A stretch of DNA of 64,000 nt. Source: Ananas comosus. Its lineage: Eukaryota > Streptophyta > Magnoliopsida > Poales > Bromeliaceae. The translations under genes were made by a program, and so were the position numbers. Shown one piece after another: positions 24,801 to 36,911 of this stretch (the first letter of the stretch is position 1; each line of letters starts with the position of its first letter). The notes under the pieces are model-generated. The model searched no databases and had not been told where the DNA came from. It saw nothing but the letters and a program-made list of their open reading frames with translations. The stretch lies in NCBI RefSeq assembly GCF_001540865.1, contig NC_033631.1, forward strand, positions 2,705,574 through 2,769,573. The letters run 5' to 3'.

Positions 24801-25282
24801 TTGCGTGTACGTTAAAAGGGAAGAAAAGAGTTTTCTTATCCTTTCATTATATGTAGACGATATCTTGTTGGCCGGAAATAATATGGAGTTAATTATCATC
24901 ACACAGGAGTGGTTGTCCTCTACTTTTGAGATGAAGGACATGGGACAAGCGGATTATGTATTGGGAGTTGAGATCCATAGGGATCGATCTCGAAAATTCT
25001 TAAGTTTGTCGCAAGAAACTTACATCAAAAGAATTTTGGAGCGATTCCGAATGCATAATTCGAAACCGATTGACACTCCCATGGAAAAGGATCATTATCT
25101 TAGCCTTGAACAGTGCCCTAAAACAGAAGAAGGGAGAAAGCAGATGGAAAAGTCCCATATGCGAGTGTTGTTGGCAGCTTGATGTATGCAATGATATGAT
25201 AGCAAATTCTTTTACCAAACCCCTTGTTAGAAATGTTTTTTATAAACATGTTAGAGGATTGGGTTTGTGTAGGACTTGACTT
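21806..25282 (+). pseudogene. Ty1/copia gag-pol remnant
   Basis: Gag starts at 21806 (LDGTNYDMWHRKIQYLL), is frameshifted near 22030 and regains a CCHC knuckle CYNCENMGHFARDC near 22590. Protease shows DWIVDTGATKHVT (about 22710). From 22996 to 25182 one frame carries GAG-pre-integrase (WHARLGHIG), the integrase core (HSDICGPM, DDYSRYSSVY, PQQNGVAERRNRT) and RT (VKTAFLNGEL, YVDDILLAGN). It is broken only by TAA at 23659 and TAG at 24406, the latter where relatives have Trp. After RT the sequence jumps near 25183-25190 from the start of RNase H to its last residues (DMIANSFTKPL), so most of RNase H is deleted. Confidence 0.88.
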
Positions 25283-26013
25283 TTATCTTGCATTAATAAT
25301 TTTGCTAATAAATTTTTTGAAATTATTTTTTCATTTATATACATGTTTATTAAATTTTAAATTAGTGCACACTATCCTTGTGAGAATGAATGTCACCAGG
25401 TCTTTGATCAGCCCTCTCACACGGGTGATCGCCCTGTTGCTAGGAGAGCGAGCAGGATGAGACAAATAAGATCACATAAATGCAGTTAGTAATGCAGGTG
25501 ATCCACTTTGCGCTACAAGAGCTGGCGAGTGTTTAAATCTTGAATGTCGCCTTAGATGAGCTAAGATGAGACTGTACGAAGTCGACAGTAGAGATGGTCC
25601 ACGACTCTACTCGGCCTGTATGAAGCCGAATGTAAAGAAGACACTATGTGGGTGACTGTCTTGAGGTTTGTTGTCTTGAGTTACAACAAAACCGGCATTC
25701 GTATGGTGTTTTGAGTGTGACATGTCCTTAGAGGTAGCTCCACCATAGCATACATTCATACCGTATGTGCAAGATCGATCACTATGTTTTAGAGAGTGAC
25801 GAAATTGATTCCCGTTTCGTCGCTGTGTGAGCTTTCGTACCCTTTGGGACTTAGAACCATGTTTTGAAGTGGATACTTGATGATGCTACTTTAGCATGAT
25901 ATCCAAGGGCCATGATTGATTCGGTCTAGCGTAACATGTCTAGGAAAGTAGTCAAGTTGAAATGGATTGACATAAGGCATCTAAGGAAAAATCATTTGAT
26001 AATACACCTATGA
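25283..26013 (+). other. Copia 3' untranslated region, first part
   Basis: Non-coding sequence between the end of pol and the nested LTR. It resumes at 28969 and runs to a short purine tract (GTGGGAGA) before the 3' LTR. Nothing else is recognised. Confidence 0.6.
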
Positions 26014-26427
26014 TGTCACGCCCAGGGACCCGGCATAGGCCCGCCCGGTGCGCGCCCAGACCCGCCATATGTCTACACATATAAGGCGTCTACACAAAAG
26101 CGGAAGAGTAAAGCATGAGAAGATCTACAACTAGAGATATCAGAGCAAGTATATAGCTAGGTTCTAACATCAGGTAGAATCAAGAGAAAATCATACTACT
26201 AAAGCATAAAGTAAGCTGATACATCATAAATCCCAAGATACAAAAATAGGGTGGTCACTACAACCAGGTACAAAACTCTCACAACCTCTCCAAAAGAAAA
26301 CAAAAGAGAGGTGGGCCACCTATCACCAAGTCCCTCGATAGCTAACTCGAGGCGAAACCTTTCCCGCGATCCCGAGTCTCTCCCGGAGTGGAAGGCTCTG
26401 AAAGAAGACATAAAACAGGGGGCGTGA

Positions 26428-26446
26428 GAACTATAAATTATAGTTC
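26428..26446 (-). promoter_or_regulatory. Conserved LTR hairpin
   Basis: GAACTATAAATTATAGTTC can form a 7-9 bp stem. It is followed on the plus strand by the shared CCCAGTGGG and lies about 35 bp before the putative sense-strand splice acceptor. Confidence 0.75.
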
Positions 26447-28608
26447 CCAGTGGGCAATTACTGACCTGCACCAAATTGCACCAGTAGGCCCAAAACAAGC
26501 AGATAATGATAACAGGAAATATCAACAGTAATTGAAGCATGAAATTAAAATACTACTCTACTATGCCACAAGTATTCTGAATGTCAACATAGAGTACATC
26601 TACTCTACATGATCCAATATGCCCAAAACTTAAACAATGTATCCTGATGCAACAAGTAATGCTATAAAGTGTGATATATATTCCAGAGCCCACTACATAT
26701 CTAGTATGTACTATCATGGCAGCAAGGTGTACTACAATGCAATAAGCGATAATGTCAAGTACACTAAATATCCCAAAAGTCCAACCCTATGCCATAGCAT
26801 GTCAAGAAAATCCAACTACTATAACCTATCTAGTAGTGATTGTCAACTTGTTGTTTAGTATTCTAGTTCAATCTCATTCAGGATCTACACGGGTGTAGTC
26901 CGGCTTGTGCCGCCTAAGTGCCTGTGGTAGCCCAACATTTCTGCTCTTGGAATGTGTCTGTCCCACTCGACCCCGTAGGCTTCTCAATACCGCACGAGCG
27001 AGCATATGTCGCGTAGGCTAACTCCGGAGTGCCGGCTTGTGGGGAGCGACCCTCACAAGCATGTGCGAATGAGCACAAATGGCAAGCAAGCATGGTCAAA
27101 ACCTCAATAGTCCAATCGTCATGTCTCCAACATGGAAATGCAACTCAACAGTCATCATGTCTCTAACATGGAAATGCACACTAGCAACCCCAGTGTCTAG
27201 TCTATGCCTCAAGTGAAGGTTTAACCGTTCGATAATTCAATGTCAATGACCTTAGCTTTACTAAGTCCAAATCTCAAGGTGAAGTTCCCACATTCACTAT
27301 GTTTAGTGACTCTTTATGACACTTAAACATTGCAATAATCTAAGCTCAATTCACATTCTATGTCTCTTTATGACGCTAGCTTGTTCTATCAATAATAGAT
27401 TAATACACATGCTCTCTACGTGCTCTCATATTGCTACATGTATGTTCTTCCCAATGCAGCTATCAACTTGGCATAATTCTCATAATAATAACATGCACAT
27501 GCAATTTGCATATCCATCAAGTCTAATGCCGCTTTATGACATTAGCTTGCTAAATCCATATCTAGTCCAAGCCTAATGCCGCTTTATGACATTAGCTTAC
27601 TATTGGTATACACTCTAGCCTATGTCACTTAATGTCGATATGTCCAACCACGTCAATCATGCGTTCTAAATCCAAGAGTGTAATCTATATGCCATATGTA
27701 CCATATGCAACATGATCTCAATCAATTGTAAGAATGCTAACCGTAGGCCCCTAGCCCAACATGAAAACTCTCTACTATATAGAGGTCAAATATGCATTGT
27801 ATATAACATATGCATTTTAAGCATTCTAAAATTCACAAATAATGCATCTAACACAAATATGCACGCTTTTCAATTTACAACACTTAAACCATCAACAATG
27901 AGATTTTCTCATTGTGTGGCTAGGCCAAACCCACCGAACCGTCGTGTAGTCCCTCGCTTTGCCGAACGGAGTTGTCCACGAGTCTCAAAATACCCTAAAA
28001 GTAATGAGCGAAGGGATACACAAGGATTACGAACAACGAATAGGTTAAACATTAACCAACTCAATGAAAGGGCCAAAACTCACCTATGGTGGTGAAAATC
28101 CCTCTCAAGCTCCAAAAAAGAGCTAAATCCCTTCCAATGCAACCTAGATAAAGGTTCTAATAAGATCAATTGGGCTTCAAAAGCCTCTAATCAAAAATCC
28201 CCAAAACAAACCCTAAATACCCATTTCTAGGGTTTGTATACAAAAATCATGAAAATCATGATCAAAAGGGAATTAGTAAGCAACTAACCTCAAGAGAAGC
28301 TCCCAATCACCCTAGAAATCAGCTAGGGTTGAGCTCCTACCCTCCAACAAGCTCCAAACACCAAGCCCAAACTTCTCCCATGGAGGAAAAGCCACCAAAA
28401 TGCAAAAAGAGAGCAAAAGGAGAGTTTAATCTTCAAAAACCCAACATAAATCAAAGGGAAACAAAGAGGAAGAAAAGAGAGCTCCCTTACCTTGCTCTCC
28501 CTGCTTCCAAGCTCAGGGAACACCAAGGGGGGCGTAGGGGTATGTTATAGAGTTGTTACAATAGCAAAAACACCCCTGCAGTTCGAACTATTCGAAAACT
28601 GCCAAAGT

Positions 28609-28740
28609 GTACCGGTACACGGGAAAGTGTACCCGTACAAATCCCACGAAAATGCAAACCCGAGGCTCGGGTTTGAAATTCGGCACAAGTGTACCGGTAC
28701 AGCCATCAAAAGTGTACCGGTACAAAATGTGTACCGGTAC
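28609..28740 (-). promoter_or_regulatory. GTACCGGTAC palindrome array
   Basis: Perfect copies lie at 28609-28618, 28691-28700, 28714-28723 and 28731-28740. A variant GTACCCGTAC is at 28629-28638. The array lies about 65 bp upstream of the LTR TATA-like sequence on the minus strand. Confidence 0.85.
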
Positions 28741-29293
28741 AACCATCGACATGTCACCGGTTTCACCATGTGTAGAATGCAATCCGAGGGTAGGCTAAGT
28801 CCAACTCTTTAGTGGCCTTAGCGCTACATAAAAATACTACAATTCTCGGGATATGAGCCATAGGTCGGAACACTGTCTACGACCCTCCAGAAAGTCTGGA
28901 ATAAACTCAAAACACAAATCAAACACTCGAACCTTGCTATTTGCGAAAGTCTAGTGTGTTACATATGATTTGTTACTCATTGCCCGGGCGATTATGTTGA
29001 TATTTGTTGTCAATATAATCATGAGAACAAATACATTGATGAGAGAGATCTAGTTTGCTCTAAGGGATCAGAGATGCTATGATCTGGTGTAGTTCAGTGA
29101 TTTGGGGTATAGGCGAGATTTGGAGTTGTAGTGTTATGTTAGTTCGGATGGTGGCTTAATATAACACTCCTCATTTATGATTCTTCTCATTATTGATCGC
29201 ACCAACCATTTCCTGTATGAAGAGCAGAACGAGATGAGAATATATTTAGGATGAGAAAGTATGAATAAGTACCAAGTGTGTACGAGTGGGAGA

Positions 29294-29837
29294 TGTTAGG
29301 ATTCGTCCACATTGGGACTTATCTAAAATATTTCTAATCCATATGGGATAAGAAATAAATATTTATAATTATCTGTTATATTCCTAGTCCACTTGGGATA
29401 AGGAATAAATCTAACAGATAAATCCTAATCTGTTTAAATCTCTATCTATGTGAGATTTAGTTAGAATATGATTAGGATTAATATCTCCCTGATGGCCTAT
29501 AAATACATGAGGTATTGACCACATACAAAACAACGAAAAAAATAATAATCATCTCTCCACAAAAATTCTCTCTCTTGGGTTCGCTCTAGGGCACCATCAT
29601 AAACCCTAGGGATTTGGGCGGTGTGCGGCGATCGACTCTAGTAGCCAGATTGCAACGAGAAAGAACAACACACAACAAATTGAGACAGTACGTTGGCGGA
29701 TCAACGAGTTCGTAAAACAAGATGAGATCAGATCTTGGTAATCACAACATTAATTCCGCACCACAAAAGAGGTATGTAAAAATCTATGAGATTTTTGCCA
29801 CTTATATTTTTGGATATTTAATTGATTTTATCCAACA
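29294..29837 (+). repeat. 3' LTR of the Ty1/copia element
   Basis: It matches 20274-20819 along its full length, starting TGTTAGGATT and ending ATCCAACA. A purine tract precedes it. Confidence 0.9.
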
Positions 29838-29882
29838 TATATACATATATATATAGAGAGAGAGAGAGAGAGTGTGTGTGTG
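29838..29882. repeat. Compound microsatellite (TA, GA, TG)
   Basis: TA-rich, then (GA)n, then (TG)n repeats run straight into the TG terminus of the following LTR. The TG run may be slippage of the LTR end itself. Confidence 0.8.
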
Positions 29883-30285
29883 TGTCACGCCGCGGCCAAG
29901 AGGAAGCCCGCCCGGCGCGCGCACAGGCCCGCCGTGTACACCAAACAACCACGATGCACACAAGGCGTCTATCAAAACAAGAAATGAACAAGATAAAGTC
30001 CTAATAAGGCTATCAGAGTGAGTAATACAAAACCACTAATTCCCTATCACAAAGAGATCCACAAGATATACAAAGTGTATACAACTAAAATCCAAAAGTC
30101 TAACAACATCTCTAAATCAAATATATAATACATCATTTCCATAAGTACAAAAGGAAAGATGACATCGGGTCCATCTATAATATCTCCATAGAGGCTCTAG
30201 CTAGTCGCTAACCCCTTGCCACGATCCCTAGCCTCTCCCGCCGCGGAAGGCTCCGAAATAAAAACCAACAACAAATGGGGGTGAA

Positions 30286-30303
30286 AACTATAAAACAATA
30301 GTT
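30286..30303 (-). promoter_or_regulatory. Conserved LTR hairpin
   Basis: AACTATAAAACAATAGTT forms a 6-bp stem and is followed by CCCAGTGGG, the block shared by all giant LTRs here. Confidence 0.7.
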
Positions 30304-32630
30304 CCCAGTGGGTAAGCCGCCGAGAGTGGCGAAATACAACTGCTATAAAGGGGTAAGTAAACAACATATATAAATGACAAGTAAATTAAGCATGTTTATT
30401 CGTAGTCACACCTCCACTAAAGGATTAACTATCATGTACATGATGTTCTAATTTCATACGTTTAACAATATGCCAATGTCGGTTTACATGCATGTTCATT
30501 ATGTCCATAATACTACAAAAAGTAAATTATGTTTTTCATTGCTATTCTAGCCATACATTTATACTAATACACATAGGTGTAGGTTTACTACCACTAAAGT
30601 TGTCAATGCCATAATATCCCACAAAATGTCCAACCACTATGAATGCATCAAGTAGTAACATAAGATAGCAAACCACAAGTATGAACATCTACTATGTATG
30701 CATCAACTACGGTGATGTACAATGTCAAGTTAAGTCTCAATACCCAATTTATAAGGGACTTACACGTGATAACGTCCCGGCTCGTGCCATGCCTTAGTGG
30801 CCCCGTGGTAGCATGCACTCCCTACGGCATCCCACTTCGGCGCCCAATCCTGCACGGGCGATCTATCATCGCAAGGCTAACTCTGGAGTGGCGGCTTGTA
30901 GAGAGCGACCCTCACAAGCATGTGCGAATGAGCACAAGGGCACACAAGCATGATCATAGCATAGGGTCCACAATTTGGATACTCAATCATCATGTCTAAA
31001 ACATGAAATTTTCACACATCGATTCGACGGTCAGGTACTAGGTCATTCATGTCATGTCTTGTTCACAACTACTTGGGTGGTATGTTCCTACCAACATATA
31101 ATATGCCTAAAACATGCATAGTTCATATGTCACTATCATACCTAGGATAGTTCACTATTTTATTCAAGACTCCAAAGAAGTTCATAGCATGCAATTACAA
31201 CAATTGTCAAGAAAAATATTTACTAATGCCATATGCAAGAGAATTATGATGTGTCCACAAGTACCACAATGCATGTCATGCATATGTCATTCTACTAAAA
31301 TCCCCACTACATGGAGTAGAAGTATTATGATGCAAATAATTTCATTCAATCAATGTTACATGTAATAATCCTTCTTACCATTGGCCCAGAGGCGTTAGAA
31401 TCTCATTCCCTCATGTCTAACACATGGAGTGCAACTATCGATCTCTAGATCGAATGGAATATCACAATGGCAAATACTAGTTGTTCTAGTAGGTTAAATA
31501 CACCAAGTTATAATGTCACATGTCAAGTTCTAGTTGTTCAACTAGGTTGGTTGCTCCAATCTTGGTTTCATGATAACCTTACATGTACTATGTCACAATG
31601 TTACATTTATCTTGTCTACACAAGAATATTATTCATCATGTAAGTTAACCACTTGTCTAACCCATTCACTAGGTACCCTCAAAGAGATGTACCATTATTC
31701 ATACTCTAACATACTTCCTATGATTGCATAAGAGAGAAATCCTCAAGAAGTGCTATTTAATGTACAAGTCCACATATATGCCTCTATTACATAGAGCATT
31801 AATTTTACTACACATAACATGTTTGTATTATATTTTCATAAATTCTAATATGTCATATTGAGTATGAATAAGCATCTAATTATGTCCTAAAATCATAGGG
31901 AAGACATAGGGGGAGTCCACCCATTTCGGTGAGGTTAAACCCACCGAATGCACTTCGAACCCTTTCGTTCCTTCGAATGAAGTTGTCCACCAAGCTTCTA
32001 GAATCCTAAAAGAATTTCTAAGAGGGTTAGGGGTTTCGAACAAACATCCCACCAAACACAACAAAATTCAACCCATAAACAGGTAGAAAATTACCTTTGA
32101 TCAAGCTACACTTGTCCAAAGCTCAAATCAACCCAAAGGAGCTTCAAATCCAACCTAAAGGAGAGTTCTACACTTATCAATTAGGTTCTAAAAGCCTCAA
32201 ATCAAGAAACTCCAAAATAAACCCTAGTTTTTTCAAAACTAGGTTTTTATCTCCAAATCTTGTAAAAATCACAAATAGATATTGCAAGAAGAGTACTAAC
32301 CTTCAAGAAAGTTCCAAATCAAGCTATCTTGAGGTAAGATAGATCCACCAGGAAGCTCCTCTCTTCACATCGAAGCTTCCTCCAAGGTCCACAAGCTTGC
32401 CACCATGAAGAGGAAGAGGAAAAAGAGATCAAACCTCAAATTAAAAGAAGTTTGGAAAGAAAATCTAGAGAGAGAAAGGGAGAAAACCCTTCCTTTGCTT
32501 CTCTCTCAGTTCAGCACAAAAGGTGCTGTGGGGGAGAAAGGGGTATTATATAATATGTTGTAACAATCCCCAAAAAGCCTCTCCAAATACCAAAAATCGC
32601 AAACTGCACGAACTACAGTTTTTGCACTGC

Positions 32631-32805
32631 GTACCGGTACGCGGGTAAGAGTACCTGTACCAGGCAACAATCTCAGCACAACCCGAGCCTCTACCAAGCA
32701 AAAATATTGTGGCGTATCGGTACCCAGCACCTCCCAGCCAAACCGGAGAGCAGCTTCTCTCGGTTACGCAGGGGAGTTCCGGTACCCTCTCTCTGGTACC
32801 GGTAC
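32631..32805 (-). promoter_or_regulatory. GTACCGGTAC palindrome array, partly degenerate
   Basis: Perfect copies are at 32631-32640 and 32796-32805. Degenerate forms between them include GTACCTGTAC and GTATCGGTAC. It lies about 75 bp upstream of the minus-strand TATA-like box. Confidence 0.75.
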
Positions 32806-32981
32806 TCAGCACCCCAAAACCTGCAGTTTGGAGGTTTTGGTGCTAAGTACTCCTTCTCGCATTCCTGCAACACGAGTAATGGGTCGATACTCAGTCAACG
32901 ACCTACAAAAATATCCGGAATAGCCCAAAACGCTATTCTTACACTGGAACCTCGCAATTTGCTAAAGTTCAGTGTGTTACA

Positions 32982-33424
32982 GAGAGAGTAGGGCTACTAT
33001 ACTCTTAATGAGTCTAGAGCCCTTCGTACTCATATGTTGTTTTCGATGTTGGGGTTTTCGAATCGACGATCCACACCGTTAAATATGATCTAGAGTATTT
33101 GAAACTTTTAGAAAATAAATTTCGTACTTTTTCTAAATCATTATTAAGTCCACCAAGCGGGTATAAAATTAATGGTTAAAATCGAACTACATCCTAAATA
33201 TGGATGATCGAATCCTTCAATTTAAGATCAGAGTTATTGATCTTTATTTAGCTAGTGAATAGAATTTTCTATCAAAAATTCAACCTATTCCAAATCTTTT
33301 TCACCGTTAAACAAGCAAATATCTCATACCGGCTATTAAAAATTGTCAACTTTGTGACCTTTTGATCATAAGGAAAATGATGTCAAAAATTATAAAATTT
33401 GATTTCTAGACGTTTTAAATGCCC
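32982..33424. other. Unassigned AT-rich flank before a gap
   Basis: AT-rich sequence with no coding similarity recognised. It stops at the N at 33425 and has no visible relation to the pol gene after it. Confidence 0.5.
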
Positions 33425-33425
33425 N
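33425..33425. other. Scaffold gap (single N)
   Basis: Left of it is AT-rich non-coding DNA, and right of it is the middle of a Ty3/gypsy pol. The 5' LTR, gag and protease of that element are missing here. Confidence 0.85.
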
Positions 33426-36400
33426 CGACTCGAGTTATTACCTTTCGGGAGCCAGGACAAGAAGTGTTCACCTATCGAGCTTGTAAGAGCTCGTGCTTCG
33501 CCGCGATGGTATCGGCGACAAGAGCGAGGAAGCTGGTGAGCAGCGGTTGCATGGCTTATTTGGCGACCGTTGTAGAGGTTGATCGAGCGGTTCCAATCCT
33601 CGAGGAGTTGGAAGTTGTGCGGGAGTTCCCCGATGTGTTTCCCGCGGAGTTACCGGGTATGCCGCCGGACCGGGAGATCGAGTTCATGATCGACTTGGTA
33701 CCCGGCACCGCGCCGATTTCTAAGGCCCCGTATCGCATGGCGCCGGCTGAGCTAAGGGAGTTGAGAGATCAATTGCAGGATCTTCTCGACAAGGAATTCA
33801 TTAGGCCGAGCGTTTCGCCGTGGGGTGCCCCGGTATTATTTGTGCGCAAAAAAGATGGATCTTTTCGACTTTGCGTGGATTACCGCGAGTTGAATAAGGT
33901 CACAGTGAAGAACAAGTACCCGCTACCCCGTATCGATGATTTGTTTGATCAGTTACAGGGGTCGCGAGTGTATTCGAAGATTGACCTTCAGTCCGGCTAT
34001 CACCAGCTAAAGATCAAGCCGGAAGATGTTCAGAAGACGGCGTTTCGCACGCGTTATGGACACTACGAGTTCACGGTGATGCCGTTTGGGCTTACAAATG
34101 CCCCGGCAGCGTTCATGAGCTTGATGAACCGAGTGTTCCAGGAGTGCTTGGACCGATTTGTCGTAGTCTTCATAGACGACATTTTGGTATATTCGCGTAG
34201 CGACGAGGAGCACGCGGAGCATTTGCGCACGGTACTTCAAATCCTTCGGGAGAAGAAGTTGTACGCAAAGTTAAAGAAATGCGACTTTTGGCTCAGGGAA
34301 GTTGCATTTCTCGGGCATGTTATTTCCGAGGGTGGAGTTTCAGTTGACCCGAGGAAAGTGGAGGTTATTGAGAATTGGCTGCGCCCGACGAATGTTACCG
34401 AGGTCCGTAGTTTTGTGGGCCTAGCCGATTATTATCGACGGTTTGTGGAGGGGTTCTCGAAGATTGTGACTCCACTTACCCGTTTGACCCAAAAAGGCAT
34501 CAAGTTTGTTTGGAGCGACGAGTGTGACCGGAGTTTTAAAGAGTTGAAGCAGAGGCTAACTTCGACTCCGGTACTCGCTTTACCGGTGCAGGGGCAGGAC
34601 TATGTCGTTTATAGTGATGCTTCTTATCTGGGCTTGGGGTGTGTGCTGATGCAGGGCGGGAAGGTTATTGCTTATGCATCCCGTCAGTTGAAAGGCTATA
34701 AAAAGAACTACCCCATTCATGATTTAGAGTTGGCGGCGGTGATCTTTGCTTTGAAGCTTTGGAGACATTATTTATATGGTGCTCATTGCGAGATCTACAC
34801 CGACCATAAAAGCTTGAAATACCTGTTCACCCAGAAGGAGCTCAATATGCGACAGCGGCGGTGGTTGGAATTGCTTAAGGATTGTGATGTTGATATCCTT
34901 TACCACCCCGGGAAAGCCAATGTGGTCGCTGATGCGCTGAGTAGGAAGACGGCGAAGAACCTTGCTTTCGATGTTACCCAGCAAAGATCCCTAGGGTTGG
35001 ATATGGAGCGATTGGACCTTGAAGTAGTTGCTCCCGAGGTCCCGACTCAGTTGATGGCACTCATTGTCCAACCGACCTTGTTGGAGAGGATTAAAGATCT
35101 GCAACTTGCGGACCCAGAACTCCAAAAGGTGCGGCGAAACATCGAGGAAGGTCATGGTGGCGAGTTCAATGTAGACGCCGATGGTACGCTTCGGTTTCGG
35201 AACCGGAGGTGTGTACCCGCTGATGAGGAGCTTCGCAAGCTTATACTACAGGAGTCGCATTGGTCCCCTTATGCTGGTCACCCGGGCGGCACCAAGATGT
35301 ACCAAGGCCTAAAAATGCACTATTGGTGGCCGGGAATGAAAGGCGACATTGGACGCTTTGTGGCAAAGTGCCTAGCCTGCCAACAGGTGAAGGCCGAGCA
35401 TTGATTCCCAGCGGGAAAGCTTCAAAGTCTACCAATCCCCGTTTGGAAATGGGAGGATATCTCGATGGACTTCGTGGTCGGCTTGCCTCGCTCAAAGGGC
35501 GGCCACGATGCAATTTGGGTAATTGTGGACCGATTGACGAAGTCGGCTCATTTCTTGCCGATTCACACCACGTGGTCGGGTGACAAGTTAGCGCAGGTTT
35601 ACCTTGACGAGATAGTGAGACTGCATGGGGTGCCGAAATCGATCGTGTCGGATCGTGACCCCCGGTTCACTTCGCATTTCTGGAAGAGCCTGCAGGAAGC
35701 CCTTGGCACACGGCTCGATTTTAGCTCAGCGTTTCATCCTCAGACTGATGGGCAAACAGAGAGGACTATTCAAACTCTGGAGGATATGTTGCGAGCGTGT
35801 GTCATTGACTATAAAGGAAATTGGTGTGATCACCTACCGATGGCCGAGTTCGCCTACAACAATAGTTATCATACTAGTGTGGGGATGGCACCGTTCGAGG
35901 CCCTCTATGGACGGGTATGTCGATCTCCTATACATTGGAGCGATGTAGGTGAGCGTGCGGAGTTCGGCCCCGATGTGTTGCGGGAAGCGGAAGAGAAAGT
36001 CCGCCTTGCTCGCAAAAGATTGCTCACGGCGCAGTCGAGACAGCAAAGCTATGCGGATAGGCGCCGGCGAGATTTGGAGTTCGCGGTGGGTGACCGCGTA
36101 TTCTTGAAGGTTTCACCGATGCGAGGCGTGAAAAGGTTTGGGGTGCGAGGAAAGCTAAGTCCTCGTTATATCGGGCCCTACGAGATTTTGGAGCGAGTTG
36201 GGACGGTGGCGTATCGACTTGCATTGCCCCCGAAGCTTGCGGGTGTGCACAATGTGTTCCACGTCTCCAACCTTCGCAAGTATATTCACGACCCCGAGCA
36301 TGCGATGCTATATGAGCCGCCGGAACTTCAAGATGACTTGAGCTATGAAGAGTTTCCGGTAGAGATTTTGGCTCGAGAGGTGCGTAAGCTAAGGAATCGA

Positions 36401-36508
36401 GAAATTCCCTATGTTAAAGTCCGGTGGAGCAATCACGATGATCGTGAAGCCACTTGGGAGCTTGAGGATCAGATGAAAGCGAACCATCCTCACTTGTTTG
36501 AGGATTGA
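33426..36508 (+). pseudogene. Ty3/gypsy chromovirus pol (RT, RNase H, integrase, chromodomain), one stop
   Basis: After the gap the frame carries the linker before RT ([12 protein letters not shown]), RT with [18 protein letters not shown] and catalytic FIDD (34169-34180), RNase H ([19 protein letters not shown]), the integrase HHCC finger (35250-35390), an in-frame TGA at 35402-35404, then the integrase core with its Asp, Asp and Glu in [17 protein letters not shown] and [10 protein letters not shown]-terminal chromodomain (about 36320-36500; [19 protein letters not shown]) follows. All catalytic motifs are intact. The only break seen is the TGA, which falls where relatives often have Arg or Gln (CGA or CAA). 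A chromodomain plus this layout fits the Tekay/Del-type chromoviruses. The 5' half is lost at the gap. Confidence 0.92.
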
Positions 36509-36560
36509 GGTAAGCGTTTAAGTTCGAGTTAAGAGTTGAGTTGTTTCGAGGACGAAACTC

Positions 36561-36578
36561 CTTTTAAGGGGTGGAGAA
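36561..36578 (+). other. Polypurine tract region
   Basis: AAGGGGTGGAGAA directly precedes the LTR start TGTAAG, the expected plus-strand primer position. Confidence 0.75.
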
Positions 36579-36783
36579 TGTAAGATATCGAAATTCGACG
36601 ATATTGGCTAACTTTGGCCAAATGGACCAAAGTGGGCGATTAAACGATTTGGACAAGTTCCATTTGGTATTTCAACATGTTTGGAAGAGTAAAAATGAGT
36701 TCCAAAAGTGTTGGAATAGTTTTAGCGTTGTTGGACGCGAAAAGAAATCGAAACAGATCGAGAAATAGCTTTCTGGAGCTGGT

Positions 36784-36911
36784 GTACCGGTACACGCATG
36801 ATGGCTGTACCGGTACAGCCATCGCTGCCAGACTGCGCAGCCCTCGGGTTTGCTCTCGGGTTTGGCCGTTACGCAGGGCGCGTACCGGTACGCAAACCCG
36901 TGTACCGGTAC
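36784..36911 (+). promoter_or_regulatory. GTACCGGTAC palindrome array
   Basis: Perfect copies at 36784-36793, 36807-36816, 36882-36891 and 36902-36911, about 65-80 bp before the promoter-like position. There the sister copy at 59707 has TATAATAG but this one reads TACAATAG. Confidence 0.85.

Larger units (their letters stand above)
26014..28963 (-). repeat. Giant solo LTR, minus orientation, nested in the copia element
   Basis: The termini on the plus strand are TGTCACGCCC and GTGTTACA, i.e. TGTAAC...GTGACA in sense. A perfect 5-bp duplication TATGA flanks it (26009-26013 and 28964-28968). No internal region is present, so it is a solo LTR left by LTR-LTR recombination. In sense order it holds a palindrome array (28609-28740), a TATA-like stretch near 28540, a CT/GA-skewed leader, a 5' splice site near 28288 (GAG then GTTAGT), a long candidate intron, the conserved hairpin (26428-26446) and a 3' splice site CTTTCAG then AGCC near 26390. 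The superfamily is inferred as Ty3/gypsy from similarity of layout to the LTR at 36579. Confidence 0.85.
20274..29837 (+). mobile_element. Ty1/copia LTR retrotransposon with a nested solo LTR
   Basis: LTRs at 20274-20819 and 29294-29837 flank a PBS and copia-order coding remnants (gag, protease, integrase, RT). The LTRs differ at perhaps 20-30 of about 545 positions by eye, so the insertion is moderately old. A 2.95 kb solo LTR (26014-28963) lies in the 3' untranslated part. The outer flanks (ACTAC before 20274, TATAT after 29837) do not match, so the target duplication is lost or the right flank is rearranged. Confidence 0.9.
29883..32981 (-). repeat. Giant solo LTR, minus orientation
   Basis: Plus-strand ends are TGTCACGCCG and GTGTTACA. 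GAGAG follows the right end, and GAGAG also occurs on the left just beyond the TG microsatellite, consistent with a target duplication. In sense order: palindrome array (32631-32805), TATATAATA near 32549, leader, 5' splice site near 32300 (GAAG then GTTAGT) and hairpin (30286-30303). Sequence differs from 26014-28963, so it is a different subfamily with the same layout. Confidence 0.8.

Noticed and set aside
28492..28812. Short frames on both strands rich in VPVQ, YRYT and CTGT (also at 36640-36983, 39809-40271, 59341-59707)
   Set aside because: They are translations of the GTACCGGTAC palindrome arrays inside LTR promoters. The same peptide motifs appear on both strands, as palindromes force, and there is no other coding signal.
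20274..29837. Matching target duplication for the whole copia element
   Set aside because: ACTAC and TATAT flanks differ, and the right flank is a microsatellite, so no duplication can be claimed.
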